Below are positions 25,329 to 35,830 of a stretch of 64,000 bases of DNA, in pieces. Where the stretch lies: assembly GCF_024834055.1 (NCBI RefSeq), contig NZ_JANUXZ010000003.1, positions 186,001 through 250,000 of the forward strand, read 5' to 3'. A program made the position numbers and the translations under genes. The stretch is from Corynebacterium sp. ES2730-CONJ. Lineage in GTDB: Bacteria > Actinomycetota > Actinomycetes > Mycobacteriales > Mycobacteriaceae. Every line of letters begins with the position of its first letter. The stretch's first letter is position 1. Below the pieces are notes generated by a model. It did not search any database and was not told where the DNA came from. It saw only the letters and a list, made by a program, of their open reading frames with translations.

Positions 25329-26625
25329 GCGCTAGGTCTCCTTTCACAATGGTCGAATCGGGGCGGATACCCGAATCACGCCAATCTTCCGGCAATAAGT
25401 GATCGAGAAGGTCATCAACTGCCACCGCTCCCAGTAGGTGGTTATCGTTATCCAGCACGGGTCCGCAGACCAAGTTATAGGTAGCAAAATAGCGCGCCGC
25501 AGTTTCCTGGGAATCATCAGCATAAAGGGGCGGTAGATCCGGATCTAAAATGCCAGAAACGAGCATCGACGGGGGTTCACGGAGCAGCCGCTGCAAATGC
25601 ACAGACCCTAAATAAGTCCCCGTCGGGGTGGCGGTGGGCGGTCGCACCACAAAGACCATAGAGGATAGGGAGGTAGGAAGATCAGGGTTGCGGGCTTGGG
25701 CGAGCGCCTCAGCGACGGTCGTTTGAGGGCTGAGGATCAAAGGTTCTGGAGTCATCAGCGCACCTACCGTGTCGGGGCTAAAGCTCATTAAGCGCCGCAC
25801 TGGGGCTGATTCCTCAGGATCCATGAGTTCGAGCAAGACATCGGCTTTTTCATCGTCGAGCTCAGAAAGCAGATCGGCAGCATCATCAGGATCCATTTCC
25901 TCGAGCACATCAGCTGCACGTTCGATGTCAAGAGTTTCTAATAGCTCGGCCTGGCGATCCTCACTCATCTCTTGGAGAATATCGGCGAGGCGCTCATCGT
26001 CCAGCTCGGTAGCGACCGTGGTGCGCTGGTTCTCGGGCAAGTCATAGAGCACCGAGGCGATATCTGCCGGACGCATATCCTCGAACTCCGCCAACAACTC
26101 AGCAAAGGCATCAGACATACCAACACCCGCAGCGCTAATACCATGGACGTGCTTCCACGGCACCACAAACAGTTCCGGCCGGCGAGCAAAAGTGGCACGT
26201 TCCTTGAGCACGGCCACCGCAGAGATGGCCCAGTCGCGAGTGCGGGTACGCTCTAATTCCACATCGGCAATCTCGACCGGCTTAGAGTGCAGCTGCTCCA
26301 ATTCAGGATCATCCACGTGGACCTTCGCCCCGATCACATCGCCGACGATAGCGAGTTCACCGGCCCTAGGCTTATACGATCGCAGTGAGACCGAACCAGA
26401 GACCAGCATAATCTCATGAGGATCGATGGAGGCCACCCGGAGCATGGGAAGAAAAATGCGGCGCTTATTGGTCATTTCAACCACGAGACCAAGCACTCGG
26501 GAGGTATGTCCGTAGGGCCGGATATTAACAATGACATCACGCACGCGACCGATTGCATCAGTCTCGGGACCGCGAACAATCATGCCCGCTAGGCGCCCAG
26601 CATAAACTCGGGTAACTTCACTCAT
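25321..26625 (-). CDS. PRC-barrel/MgtE-N/CBS protein without membrane domain
   Basis: This 434-residue soluble protein has an N-terminal PRC-barrel-like region (YAGRLAGMIVRGPETDAIGRV), an MgtE N-domain made of repeats of DERLADILQEMSEDRQAELL type, and two CBS domains. The MgtE ion channel is absent. It probably senses Mg2+ or nucleotide level and acts on partners such as the DUF1003 protein; this is inference. It corresponds to M. tuberculosis Rv1232c. Start at 26625 (MSEVTRVYAG) is chosen over a longer reading; TACACT lies 8 bases before it. Confidence 0.83.
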   Translation of the reverse strand: MSEVTRVYAGRLAGMIVRGPETDAIGRVRDVIVNIRPYGHTSRVLGLVVEMTNKRRIFLPMLRVASIDPHEIMLVSGSVSLRSYKPRAGELAIVGDVIGAKVHVDDPELEQLHSKPVEIADVELERTRTRDWAISAVAVLKERATFARRPELFVVPWKHVHGISAAGVGMSDAFAELLAEFEDMRPADIASVLYDLPENQRTTVATELDDERLADILQEMSEDRQAELLETLDIERAADVLEEMDPDDAADLLSELDDEKADVLLELMDPEESAPVRRLMSFSPDTVGALMTPEPLILSPQTTVAEALAQARNPDLPTSLSSMVFVVRPPTATPTGTYLGSVHLQRLLREPPSMLVSGILDPDLPPLYADDSQETAARYFATYNLVCGPVLDNDNHLLGAVAVDDLLDHLLPEDWRDSGIRPDSTIVKGDLAHG

Positions 26626-26633
26626 AATTGATA

Positions 26634-26639
26634 AGTGTA
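26634..26639 (-). promoter_or_regulatory. -10 box TACACT for the MgtE-N/CBS operon
   Basis: On the minus strand TACACT is followed by 8 bases and the ATG at 26625. Confidence 0.4.
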
Positions 26640-26761
26640 GCTGTTTCTCCAGGGCACTCCCTAACACTTATCCTGGCGCTGAACAACTGCGATATAGTGA
26701 ACAGTATTTGAGTGTTGCGCAAGCCACTCTAGACCTGAACGAATTGACAAGGAACACAGGT

Positions 26762-27262
26762 ATGACTTTTTTCTCGAGGCCCAACCCTGAGCTGAATGGG
26801 CGGCAAAGAACTATCCCCGAGGGGTGGCCAGTCGGCTCCTTTAGCACCTATGCGCAGGCACAGGCAGCCGTCGATATGCTCTCGGATAAAGAGTTCGATG
26901 TCAGTGCAGTCTCAATCGTCGGCGTTGATTTAATGGAGTGCGAAAACGTGCTGGGGCGCCTGACATGGCCGAAAGTTTTATTGAGCGGTCTTGCCTCAGG
27001 TGGCTGGGTGGGCCTATTTATGGGAACGCTTCTCGGAGTGGTCACGGGCGATTGGTCGAGCTCGCTAATCTTCGGCGTCCTCCTAGGTTCAGTGTTCTAT
27101 ACCAGCGCGGCAGCCATCCAGTACGCGGCCTCAAGGGGCAAACGTGACTTTGCGTCTACCACCCAAATAGTAGCCAGCAGATACGATATCCTATGCGATC
27201 CGGCAACAGCCCCCCAAGCACGTGATCTCATCAGCGAATTCACTCATAAGCGCCCGAACTAG
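26762..27262 (+). CDS. Membrane protein with general-stress-17M-like N-terminus
   Basis: This 166-residue protein begins with a small alpha/beta region like general stress protein 17M (PVGSFSTYAQAQAAVDMLSDKEFDVSAVSIVGVDL) followed by two membrane helices joined by a Gly-rich turn (residues 75-95 and 98-125). It resembles M. tuberculosis Rv1234. I chose ATG 26762 because AAGGA lies 9 bases upstream; a longer frame from 26708 is possible. TATAGT at 26693-26698 may be its -10. It is divergent from the Mg-related operon. Confidence 0.75.
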   Translation: MTFFSRPNPELNGRQRTIPEGWPVGSFSTYAQAQAAVDMLSDKEFDVSAVSIVGVDLMECENVLGRLTWPKVLLSGLASGGWVGLFMGTLLGVVTGDWSSSLIFGVLLGSVFYTSAAAIQYAASRGKRDFASTTQIVASRYDILCDPATAPQARDLISEFTHKRPN

Positions 27263-27277
27263 GGAAAGGACCCCATC

Positions 27278-27970
27278 GTGCCCTCTGCAGCTCTTAAGCG
27301 TGGGATTGCGGCCATCGCGGCGCTCAGCACCCTAGGCGCAGGATATGTGGTCGGTAATGGTTACCTCGATCCCTTTGACTTTACGAATAATAAGGCTGCG
27401 AGCCCCGATCGGGTGATTATCGTTGCCGTCCAGCCCCACACCACTGAGGCACTGGTCTTGGCAGAATTATACGAACAAGCCCTCGAACGGGCCGGCCATC
27501 AGGCGATCCTCAGCTTGGATCAGTCGGGTTATTATAGTGGCGTAGATCGACTCAGCTATGGCTCAGCAGACCTCGTGATTAGTTGTACTGGAACATTAGT
27601 CCAGGCGCGGAATTCAGGTCTAGCAGAGGATTTACGGCAGCGTTTCGCGCGGGATATAACTGACCCTCACGAGCAGCGGGAAATAGTTTACGCCGCAGCC
27701 ATGTCTACCTTGCTTGATAATACAACTGCCACAGACCCCTCCAATGCGCTCGGATGTGTCGACTCCGACTCGGGTCTGCCCGAGCACATTATGCCGATCT
27801 ACCGAACCTCGGACTTAGATCGTCGCAGTAGGCGAGCAATCAATACAGTTTCTGGGGTCCTCACAACCGATTCTTTGCAGGACATCATCGAGCGCGCCCA
27901 GAAGGTTGGTTCTGCTCACCAAGCGGCTGAGGAATTTCTAGATAGATATAGCGGCGACTTCAACTTATAA
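27278..27970 (+). CDS. Exported protein resembling one lobe of an OpuAC-type binding protein
   Basis: This 230-residue protein starts with an N-terminal hydrophobic segment (residues 8-26, no lipobox Cys) and then resembles the first lobe of ProX/OpuAC glycine-betaine binding proteins: ELYEQALERAGHQAIL and a YGSADLVISCTGTLV segment. No transporter genes flank it. It may be a lone ligand-binding exported protein. The GTG start is 15 bp after the preceding stop, so co-transcription is likely. A bidirectional terminator separates it from odhA. Confidence 0.62.
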   Translation: MPSAALKRGIAAIAALSTLGAGYVVGNGYLDPFDFTNNKAASPDRVIIVAVQPHTTEALVLAELYEQALERAGHQAILSLDQSGYYSGVDRLSYGSADLVISCTGTLVQARNSGLAEDLRQRFARDITDPHEQREIVYAAAMSTLLDNTTATDPSNALGCVDSDSGLPEHIMPIYRTSDLDRRSRRAINTVSGVLTTDSLQDIIERAQKVGSAHQAAEEFLDRYSGDFNL

Positions 27971-27983
27971 AAATCCATTCAAA

Positions 27984-28020
27984 AAGGTGAGGGTGCCGCT
28001 TATTACGGCACCCTCACCTT
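27984..28020. terminator. Bidirectional terminator before odhA end
   Basis: A perfect 15-bp stem (27984-27998 with 28006-28020) with A-rich sequence to the left and a short AATTA on the right. It serves the convergent odhA and the exported-protein gene. Confidence 0.87.
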
Positions 28021-28034
28021 AATTACTGACGGAT

Positions 28035-31000
28035 CTATTCGCTGAAGGCTGAGTCAACGAGTTCCTGTTGTTCTACCTGGTGCACCTTTGACAAGCCCGT
28101 GGCGGTCGATGCCTGTGCGCGCCTCGATACTCGTTTCAAGGGCAACATTCCTGGGATAAGGTCAGGTAAGTGGGCACTAAGGAAGGGCCATGGCCCCTGG
28201 TTGGCGGGTTCATCTTGGCAGAAGCGAATCTCAGTCGCATTAGGATAAGCGTCGAAAGCTTCTTTGAGACGGTTGAATGGGATGGGATGGAGCATCTCCA
28301 AACGTATAATAGCGACGTCATTGCGGCTCTCTTTCTCAGCTCGCTTCGCCAGCTCATAGTAGAGCTTTCCGGATACCAGCAAGATCGTCTTCACACTCGA
28401 GGTGTCACCGACTGTTGATCCGGACTTATCAAAGAAACGTGGGTCGTTGATGACTGACTTAAAAGTGGTGATCTCGGTGAACTCAGAAACCTCAGAGGTT
28501 GCAGCCTTCATGCGCAGCATCGACTTGGGAGTGAATACAACGAGCGGGCGTTTGAGTCCACCCAAGGCGTGGCGCCTTAATAGATGGAAGTAGTTAGCGG
28601 GAGTCGATGGTTGGGCCACGGTCATGGAGCCCTCAGCGCACAATTGCAGGTAGCGTTCAATCCGGCCAGACGAATGGTCTGGCCCCTGACCTTCATAGCC
28701 GTGGGGCAACAGCAGGATCACAGAGGAAGTCTGTCCCCACTTTGTTTCGCCAGATGAGACATATTCGTCGATGATGGTCTGCGCGCCGTTGGCAAAATCA
28801 CCGAACTGCGCCTCCCAAGCCACGACGGCCTCTTGGTTGCCAACCGAGTAGCCATATTCAAAACCCATGCCAGCATACTCGGTGAGCGCAGAGTTATAGA
28901 CGAGGAATTTACCGCCGTTGCCTTTGGATTCTGCCAATTCATGCAGAGGATTAAATTCCGCGGCGGTCCGGGGATCGTAAACCACCGCGTGTCGCTGGGT
29001 GAAAGTGCCGCGCCTAGTATCTTCACCTGCTAGACGGACTAATTTGCCGGAGTTAGCCAAGGAGGAGAAGGCAATGAGTTCGCCCCAACCCCAGTCGATG
29101 CCACCGGTTGAGATAGATTCCACGCGCTTGTGGGCTACCGGCGCCACTCGAGGGTGCAGGGTGAAGCCTTCAGGGAGGCGCCCGTAGGCTTCTGCTATCT
29201 CGGCAAATTCTGCCTTGGAGATATTAGTAGTTAACCCGCGAGGGAGTTCCTGGGCCTTGGTAATGCCCTCCTGCTGAGTAAAGACCTTCTTCTCGGCCAC
29301 TTTGACCTCATTGAAGACCGATTCCATTTGGTCGTGGAAGTCGCGGGAGACTTTCTCGGCATCTTCTTTTGATAGTTCACCGCGGCCGAGCAGATCCTCG
29401 ATATATTGATCGCGCACGGTCTTGCGGCCGTCGATGAGCTCGTACATCTTTGGCTGAGTCATTGATGGATCATCAGCTTCATTATGGCCTCGGCGGCGAT
29501 AGGCTATGAGGTCAATGAAGACATCTTTTCCGAATCGACGCCGGTATTCCGTCGCGAGGGTACCGACCCACACCACAGCCTCTGGATCGTCGCCGTTAAC
29601 GTGAAAGACTGGGCAACCAAAGGCTTTAGCCATATCGGTTGAATAGAGGCAGGAGCGGCCGGAATCTGGGGTAGTGGTGAAGCCGATCTGGTTATTGACC
29701 ACAATATGCACGGTGCCACCGACGGTGTAGCCGCGAAGCTGCGCTAAGTTGATGGTTTCTGGCACAATGCCCAAGCCTGCAAAAGCAGCATCGCCGTGGA
29801 GAAGCAGCGGCATAACCGTGTACCCTTGATCCCCCTTATCGAGCAAATCTTGCTTAGCGCGCGCAATACCCTCCATCACGGGGTTAACGGCTTCAAGGTG
29901 GGAAGGATTGGCAGTCAAGGTTACCTTGATCTCGCCATCGCCGAACATTTGTAAGTGTGTGCCCTCGGCTCCCAGGTGATACTTCACATCGCCGGAACCT
30001 CCAGCTGCTTTGGCCTCGATATCTCCTTCAAATTCGGAGAAGATAGTTTCTAATGGCTTGCCTACAATATTAAAGAGCACATTCAACCGGCCGCGGTGCG
30101 GCATGCCAATAACCACTTCGTCGAGATTCTGGCCCGCAGCGGTATCGATGGCGGAATCCATAAGCGGAATCAACGCCTCGGCGCCCTCGAGGGAGAAGCG
30201 TTTCTGGCCTACATATTTAGTTTGCAGGAAATTCTCAAATGCTTCGGCGGCATTGAGCTGCTGCATAATATATTTTTGCTCTGCACTAGTGGGTTTAGGC
30301 ATACCCTTTTCCAAGCGTTCTTGCAACCAAGTACGCTCGTCACGGTCCAAGATATGGGTATACTCCGCACCGACCTTTAGAGTGTAGGCCTTGCGCAACT
30401 TCGAGAGCACTTCGCGCAGAGTCATGGATTCCTGACCCGAGAAGCCGCCTACGTGGAAAGTACGATCAAGATCCCAAATAGTTAGACCGTGGGATTCCAT
30501 GACAAGATCACTATGATCTGGCACGGGGATACCAGGCTGTGACCAGTGCAGGGGATTTGTATCGGCGATAAGGTGTCCACGTGAACGGTAGGCTTCGATC
30601 AACTGCATCACGCGGGTATTTTTATCCACCCCAGTATTGGGTAGATCTTGGGCCCAGCGCATAGGGGTATATGGGATGTGGAGGGAGAAGAAAACCTCAT
30701 CCCAGAACGAATCATCGATAAAGAGCTGGCTCATGGTCTTGAGGAAGTGACCAGACTCGGCGCCCTGAATAATGCGGTGATCATAGGTAGAGGTGATGGT
30801 CACTAATTTGCCAACACCCAATTCCGCAAGCCTATCTACGGATGCGCCTGCGAATTCTGCTGGATAGTCCATCGAGCCGACACCGATAATGGAGCCTTGA
30901 CCTTGCGTGAGGCGAGGGACGGAGTGTCGAGTGCCAATACCGCCTGGGTTTGTGAGGGAAACGGTGACTCCCGAAAAATCATCCATCCCTAACTTATTTG

Positions 31001-31757
31001 TTCGGCTTCGCTTGACAATATCTTCGTATTTTTCCACGAAGGTGGAAAAATCAAGCTTTTCGCATTCCTTGATGGCTGCGACCACAAGTGCGCGGGAACC
31101 GTCCTTTTGGGGCAGATCTATAGCTAGACCGAGATTAATATGCTCCGGGGTGACAACGGTGGGTTTCCCATTGATCTCAGCATAGGAGTTATTCATATCA
31201 GGGTGAGCCATAATCGCCTTCACGAGGGCATAACCGATGATATGGGTAAACGAAACCTTGCCGCCGTGGGTGCGCTGCAGGTGCTCGTTGATGATCGCGC
31301 GATTCTCGAACATCAACTTCACAGGCATATCGCGTACCGATGTGGCAGTGGGAATCGTTAGAGATTCATCCATATTTTTTGCAATCGCTTTGAATATGCC
31401 CTTGAGGGTTCTCTCTCCCGCTGTAGGCATCTCAGCGGCGCGCGCTAGTGGGGATTGAGAGCGCTTCTTTGCGGTGGCCTTATCCTTAGCCTCTTTACTT
31501 ACCTCCGCTTCGCGGTGCTGATCAGCTTTCGTCGCTACTGAATCAGGTGTATCGGGTGCGGTCACCTTCGATTGGTCGGAGGTACGCTGCGAACTTGAAG
31601 CGGTCTGAGGGCGGGGGCCACCCTGTTTGGTAAATAGTTCACGCCATTCCTTATCAACTGACTCTGGGTCGTGTTGGAACTGCTGGAACATATCATCGAC
31701 CAGCCATTGATTCTGGCCAAAAGTACTAGCGCTGCTCACGGCAGGTACTCGCCTCAT
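28035..31757 (-). CDS. odhA: Fused 2-oxoglutarate dehydrogenase E1 / succinyltransferase (OdhA/Kgd)
   Basis: This 1240-residue protein is the actinobacterial OdhA/Kgd. A short N-terminal helix ([15 protein letters not shown]), a flexible linker (about 40-115), a succinyltransferase domain without lipoyl domain (about 130-350, with the [17 protein letters not shown] active-site region) and a thiamine-diphosphate E1 domain (from about 380) are seen in order. It oxidatively decarboxylates 2-oxoglutarate within the TCA cycle and works with AceF/Lpd; in corynebacteria OdhI inhibits it. An in-frame GTG at 31739 (VSSASTFGQ) is a good alternative start, giving the N-terminal length of mycobacterial Kgd. 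No strong ribosome site is seen at either. Confidence 0.95.
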   Translation of the reverse strand: MRRVPAVSSASTFGQNQWLVDDMFQQFQHDPESVDKEWRELFTKQGGPRPQTASSSQRTSDQSKVTAPDTPDSVATKADQHREAEVSKEAKDKATAKKRSQSPLARAAEMPTAGERTLKGIFKAIAKNMDESLTIPTATSVRDMPVKLMFENRAIINEHLQRTHGGKVSFTHIIGYALVKAIMAHPDMNNSYAEINGKPTVVTPEHINLGLAIDLPQKDGSRALVVAAIKECEKLDFSTFVEKYEDIVKRSRTNKLGMDDFSGVTVSLTNPGGIGTRHSVPRLTQGQGSIIGVGSMDYPAEFAGASVDRLAELGVGKLVTITSTYDHRIIQGAESGHFLKTMSQLFIDDSFWDEVFFSLHIPYTPMRWAQDLPNTGVDKNTRVMQLIEAYRSRGHLIADTNPLHWSQPGIPVPDHSDLVMESHGLTIWDLDRTFHVGGFSGQESMTLREVLSKLRKAYTLKVGAEYTHILDRDERTWLQERLEKGMPKPTSAEQKYIMQQLNAAEAFENFLQTKYVGQKRFSLEGAEALIPLMDSAIDTAAGQNLDEVVIGMPHRGRLNVLFNIVGKPLETIFSEFEGDIEAKAAGGSGDVKYHLGAEGTHLQMFGDGEIKVTLTANPSHLEAVNPVMEGIARAKQDLLDKGDQGYTVMPLLLHGDAAFAGLGIVPETINLAQLRGYTVGGTVHIVVNNQIGFTTTPDSGRSCLYSTDMAKAFGCPVFHVNGDDPEAVVWVGTLATEYRRRFGKDVFIDLIAYRRRGHNEADDPSMTQPKMYELIDGRKTVRDQYIEDLLGRGELSKEDAEKVSRDFHDQMESVFNEVKVAEKKVFTQQEGITKAQELPRGLTTNISKAEFAEIAEAYGRLPEGFTLHPRVAPVAHKRVESISTGGIDWGWGELIAFSSLANSGKLVRLAGEDTRRGTFTQRHAVVYDPRTAAEFNPLHELAESKGNGGKFLVYNSALTEYAGMGFEYGYSVGNQEAVVAWEAQFGDFANGAQTIIDEYVSSGETKWGQTSSVILLLPHGYEGQGPDHSSGRIERYLQLCAEGSMTVAQPSTPANYFHLLRRHALGGLKRPLVVFTPKSMLRMKAATSEVSEFTEITTFKSVINDPRFFDKSGSTVGDTSSVKTILLVSGKLYYELAKRAEKESRNDVAIIRLEMLHPIPFNRLKEAFDAYPNATEIRFCQDEPANQGPWPFLSAHLPDLIPGMLPLKRVSRRAQASTATGLSKVHQVEQQELVDSAFSE

Positions 31758-31856
31758 TTCTGTGGGAAGTTCTTTTAGTTAAGGAATTCTTAGGGGTATT
31801 GTCCACGTTCGTCACTGTAACTGGAACGTATTTAATAGACGATAGCTATTTTTTTC

Positions 31857-34800
31857 TTACAATGTGCGCGGTTTCACTTTCGGGGTTAGTGGGGGCTCAC
31901 TCTGAGAACGCGCAACCTTCCAAAGTGTGGCATAGGTACCCCCAGATGAGCGGAGTTCGTTATGGCTCCCGTCTTCTACGATACGCCCCTTATCCACCAC
32001 AAGGATTCGATCGGCATTCTCCGCAGTTGCAAGCCGGTGAGCTACCACAAAAGCAGTGCGGGTATGCGCCACATGGTGCGAGGCTTCGACGATGACCTTC
32101 TCGGTGGCTGGATCTAAGGTGGCTGTAGCTTCATCGAGGACGAGGATCGAGGGCTGGACTAGTTCTGCTCGTGCCAGAGCCACTAATTGGCGTTGCCCGG
32201 AGCTCAGGCCCTGACCGTGCTCGCGCACCGGGGTAGCAAGACCATCAGGAAGAGCGGCAAAGATCTTCAAGGCGCCAACATTTTTCACTGCCTGAGTGAT
32301 GTCCGCGCGACTGGCCTGTGGCTTGCCGTAGGCGATATTGGAGGCAATGGTCCCGTGGAATAGATAGGTTTCCTGCGGCACAAAACCGATCGTCTCGCGC
32401 CACAATCCCACGGGTAAATCACTAAGCGGCTGGGCTCCCGCCTTGATCCTCCCGGAGATAGGATCATAGAAGCGAAGAAGCAATTTAATCAGAGTTGATT
32501 TGCCCGACCCCGTCGGCCCCACGATGGCAACGGTGGTTCCAGGCTCGATATGGAGATTGATATCGCTAAGTGCGGCCTCGTCAACATCGCGGTAGTGGAA
32601 ATTCACCTGCTCAAAATCGATTGCCTCGCGAGCCAGACGGCGGATATCTGTACTCGAGTACGATCGCTGTACCTGGAGGGTACGGTGAGCATCAGTCGTC
32701 TCTTCTTGCTGCTCGGCCGCATCGGAGTTTTCGGTGGACAAGAGATCAGAAATACGACGGAAACCCACCGCCGCTTGTTGATAAGCATCAAATACTTGCG
32801 AGAGATGCTGAACGGGGCCGAAAAGGCGCTCCAAGTACAGCAGAAAAGCAACGAGGACACCAGCTGAGAGCGTTTGATCGGCAACCATGAGAGCCCCCAC
32901 GCCAAGGACGCTCGCACTGAGGATCTCAGTGGTGGCGTTAATACCTGGAAAATAAACGGCTACCGCAGTCTGGGCTTTGATGCGAGTACGCCGATAGTGA
33001 GCGGCCTGGCGTTCGAAATCCTTTAAAACTTCAGCTTCTTGATTAAAAAGCTGGGCGGTGCGCAACCCTGACATCGACTCATGGAAATGCGCATTTACCG
33101 TCGACACTTCCTCCCGTGCTTGGGTGTACAGCTTGGACGAGATGGAACGAAAAACCACAGTCGCTACCGCAATAAGTGGAATACCAATAGCGGCAATCAG
33201 CGAGAGTTTGACCGATGTGGCCACGAGCAAAATAACAATACCGGCGATTGTGCTCAAAGAGACGACGAAGACGGTGAAGCCATTCTGCAGGAATCCATTG
33301 AGGGCATCGATATCAGTAGTCATTCGAGTAATGATGGCTCCCGACATGACCTTCTCGTAGAACCCAAGCGAAAGCCTCTGGAGGTGGCTGTAACTGCGGA
33401 TTCTCAATTCGTACAATAAGCTTTCGCCGGTACGAGCGCTGAGAAATTCGGATGCTATCGTGGCTAGCCAGCTCATCACCACCGCCAGGAGACCGATCCC
33501 GGTGAGGGTTAATAAGGTGGAGACATTATTTTGCTTAATGCCCTCGTCGATAGCTCGCCCGATCAGGGTAGGGATAGCGAGGCTCGCAATAACCCCGAGG
33601 ATATACAGGGCGATGAGTACCATAAGGTAGTAGCGGACTGAGAAGAAGAGAGTGCGAGCATTAACGACGCGCATCTTCTTCCGGAAAGAATCTGCTCCGC
33701 CTCGGGGAGGCAGATCCTTGATTGAAGGAAGCCGATCGACCCGTGCGAGGAGATTTTTAGTCGCAGGAGTGGCTCCAGCCATGGCCGCAAAAGCAGCGCC
33801 GTGACTCATCCCCTTAGCGCCGGCAAGAGAGGCCGCGGCTTTTAAAGCCCCGCTAGTGGTAGTTCGGTTAGAGCTTTCTTTTTCATCATAAGACCGACTC
33901 GACCACAAAAGCTCCTCCAATTCTGTGTCGCTAAGAGAATCGAGACCGGTGGTTTCCTCTGTCTCGCTCAATTGAGGTGATCGTATCGCTTCGGCGATAA
34001 GTCCTTCAGGAGGGGCAGTTAGCTGAGGCGTCGCGCTTAGATCAAGGTCGTTGGTGTCCAATTCCACGTCCATAAGTTCCGAGAATTGAGGATTGTCCGC
34101 AATACGCTCGGGGGAGTCAATAGCCACCATATGGCCCTTGTGAATCAAGCCCACATAATCCGAATGGGCGAGGGTGGAATGGCGGTGAGTAATAGCCAGG
34201 ACCGTGGTATGAGGAAAGTGCTCGCGCAGATTGGCGTAGATGCGTGCCTCGGTGGCACTGTCGATAGCAGAGGTGGTGTCGTCGAGGAGTAGCACCTTAG
34301 GGTGAGCGACTAGAGCCCGCGCGAGAGCGACCCGTTGCCGTTGCCCTCCCGAAAGGGTCAGCCCGCGTTCGCCGATGAGACTATCCAGACCGTTGGGTGC
34401 GCGCTCAATGAAATCATCGATACAGGCCATACGGCAGGCACATAGAATCTCCTCATCGCTGAGATGTCGGCCAGCATCAATATTCTCCCTGATCGTGGCG
34501 TGGGAGAGGAAAGGTTCATCGAATACACAAGCAATAGAGGAGCGAATGCTAGATAGAGAAAGGTCAGTATAGTTACGAGTAGCAGGGTTAGGCCCTTCCT
34601 CTATCAGGGAAATTTTGCCGCTATCTGGTTGATAGAAACCCGCCAAAAGCTGAATGAGCATGGATTTACCAGAGCCGGCAGGACCAACCAAACTGGTATA
34701 GCTTCGAGGCGCTAGGTCGAGGTCGAGCCCGTTGAGGACATCTGAGTAATGAAGATTGCTTATGCGTAGGCCTAAAGCCTGAGCATGAGGGTTAAGCTCT

Positions 34801-35789
34801 TGAGGTTTTTCAGGCTCTGTATATTCAGGTCGAAGCTCTAAAACTTCGAATATCCTATCGGCGCTCGATAGGCCCATGTGGACTTGAACGGACATGGCGG
34901 CGAGCATGGAGATCACACTGGAGAGTGCGGAGAGGTAGACACTCGCGGCAAGAAATTCCCCGATGGTAATGGCACCGTTGAGACTGAGTAGACCACCGAT
35001 ACCAATGCTGAGGACGAGGGTAACGGTCGGGATATTTTGGAGCAGGGGTTTAAAGCGGGCGCTTAACCGAGCGACACGAAGCTTGTGACCGTATACCTCG
35101 GTGGCTTGCTGCTGTAGGGTATCAATTTCGCGATTTTCTTGGTGAAAGGCTTTGACTATCCGAACTCCCTGGATCGTCTCCTCGATATGAGTGCTCATAT
35201 CGGCGATCTTCTGCTGCGCCGCCCACGTGGCCGCGAAGAGAGTTTTGCGAGATTTTTGTCCTAGCCAGACCAAAATTGGAATCGTGATAAGAGCCAACAC
35301 GCTGAGTACGGGGGAGATCCACATGAGGATGCCGGTGAAAAGGATGACCTTAAAGGCTTGGCCGATCATCAGCGGCAGCATGGCAATCATGATCTGTACC
35401 GTGTTCAGATCAGAAATGGTTCTGGAAACCACCTGGCCGGTACGGAGGCGATCGTGGGCGGGGCCGTCGAGGTGAAGCAGGTTTTCTAATATACCGACCC
35501 GCAGGCGGTGCTGAAGGTGGTTGGAGATATAACCGGCAAAAAACCGCCGCCCAAATTGAAACAGGTAGCGACCCAGGCTCACCACGACCAAGGTGATGAT
35601 GATAGCGGATATACCGCTTCGATCGGAGGCGATTGCCTGGTCGATCGCGGAGCCAGTCAGGAGGGGAATAGCGGCGTCGAAAAGCGTAATAAGAAACGTA
35701 CAGCTTAGAGTGAGCACTAAGGCGACGGGCGTGTGCCAGAGCGTTGCAATGAGCTTGTAGGAGGGGGAATCTTTAAACTTCATCCGCAT
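31857..35789 (-). CDS. Fused full-length ABC exporter with one degenerate ATP site
   Basis: This 1310-residue protein joins two ABC exporter halves (TMD-NBD-linker-TMD-NBD). NBD1 has Walker A GPAGSGKS (about 369-376), LSGGQ (479-483) and Walker B VLLLDD, so the catalytic Glu is Asp504; its Q-loop reads VFDE, without Gln. NBD2 has Walker A GPTGSGKST, signature LSSGQ and Walker B ILVLDEA with Glu. Degenerate site and consensus site thus fall as in heterodimeric exporters such as BmrCD or TM287/288. The linker between the halves is long, Ala/Gly-rich. Fused exporters are known in corynebacteria at this place (after odhA) and as M. tuberculosis Rv0194. A lipid, drug or peptide could be exported; the substrate is unknown. 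Confidence 0.88.
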   Translation of the reverse strand: MRMKFKDSPSYKLIATLWHTPVALVLTLSCTFLITLFDAAIPLLTGSAIDQAIASDRSGISAIIITLVVVSLGRYLFQFGRRFFAGYISNHLQHRLRVGILENLLHLDGPAHDRLRTGQVVSRTISDLNTVQIMIAMLPLMIGQAFKVILFTGILMWISPVLSVLALITIPILVWLGQKSRKTLFAATWAAQQKIADMSTHIEETIQGVRIVKAFHQENREIDTLQQQATEVYGHKLRVARLSARFKPLLQNIPTVTLVLSIGIGGLLSLNGAITIGEFLAASVYLSALSSVISMLAAMSVQVHMGLSSADRIFEVLELRPEYTEPEKPQELNPHAQALGLRISNLHYSDVLNGLDLDLAPRSYTSLVGPAGSGKSMLIQLLAGFYQPDSGKISLIEEGPNPATRNYTDLSLSSIRSSIACVFDEPFLSHATIRENIDAGRHLSDEEILCACRMACIDDFIERAPNGLDSLIGERGLTLSGGQRQRVALARALVAHPKVLLLDDTTSAIDSATEARIYANLREHFPHTTVLAITHRHSTLAHSDYVGLIHKGHMVAIDSPERIADNPQFSELMDVELDTNDLDLSATPQLTAPPEGLIAEAIRSPQLSETEETTGLDSLSDTELEELLWSSRSYDEKESSNRTTTSGALKAAASLAGAKGMSHGAAFAAMAGATPATKNLLARVDRLPSIKDLPPRGGADSFRKKMRVVNARTLFFSVRYYLMVLIALYILGVIASLAIPTLIGRAIDEGIKQNNVSTLLTLTGIGLLAVVMSWLATIASEFLSARTGESLLYELRIRSYSHLQRLSLGFYEKVMSGAIITRMTTDIDALNGFLQNGFTVFVVSLSTIAGIVILLVATSVKLSLIAAIGIPLIAVATVVFRSISSKLYTQAREEVSTVNAHFHESMSGLRTAQLFNQEAEVLKDFERQAAHYRRTRIKAQTAVAVYFPGINATTEILSASVLGVGALMVADQTLSAGVLVAFLLYLERLFGPVQHLSQVFDAYQQAAVGFRRISDLLSTENSDAAEQQEETTDAHRTLQVQRSYSSTDIRRLAREAIDFEQVNFHYRDVDEAALSDINLHIEPGTTVAIVGPTGSGKSTLIKLLLRFYDPISGRIKAGAQPLSDLPVGLWRETIGFVPQETYLFHGTIASNIAYGKPQASRADITQAVKNVGALKIFAALPDGLATPVREHGQGLSSGQRQLVALARAELVQPSILVLDEATATLDPATEKVIVEASHHVAHTRTAFVVAHRLATAENADRILVVDKGRIVEDGSHNELRSSGGTYATLWKVARSQSEPPLTPKVKPRTL

Positions 35790-35830
35790 GAATACGCTCC
35801 TTGTCGCTTTGCTAGCCTGAGGCTCAAGGC

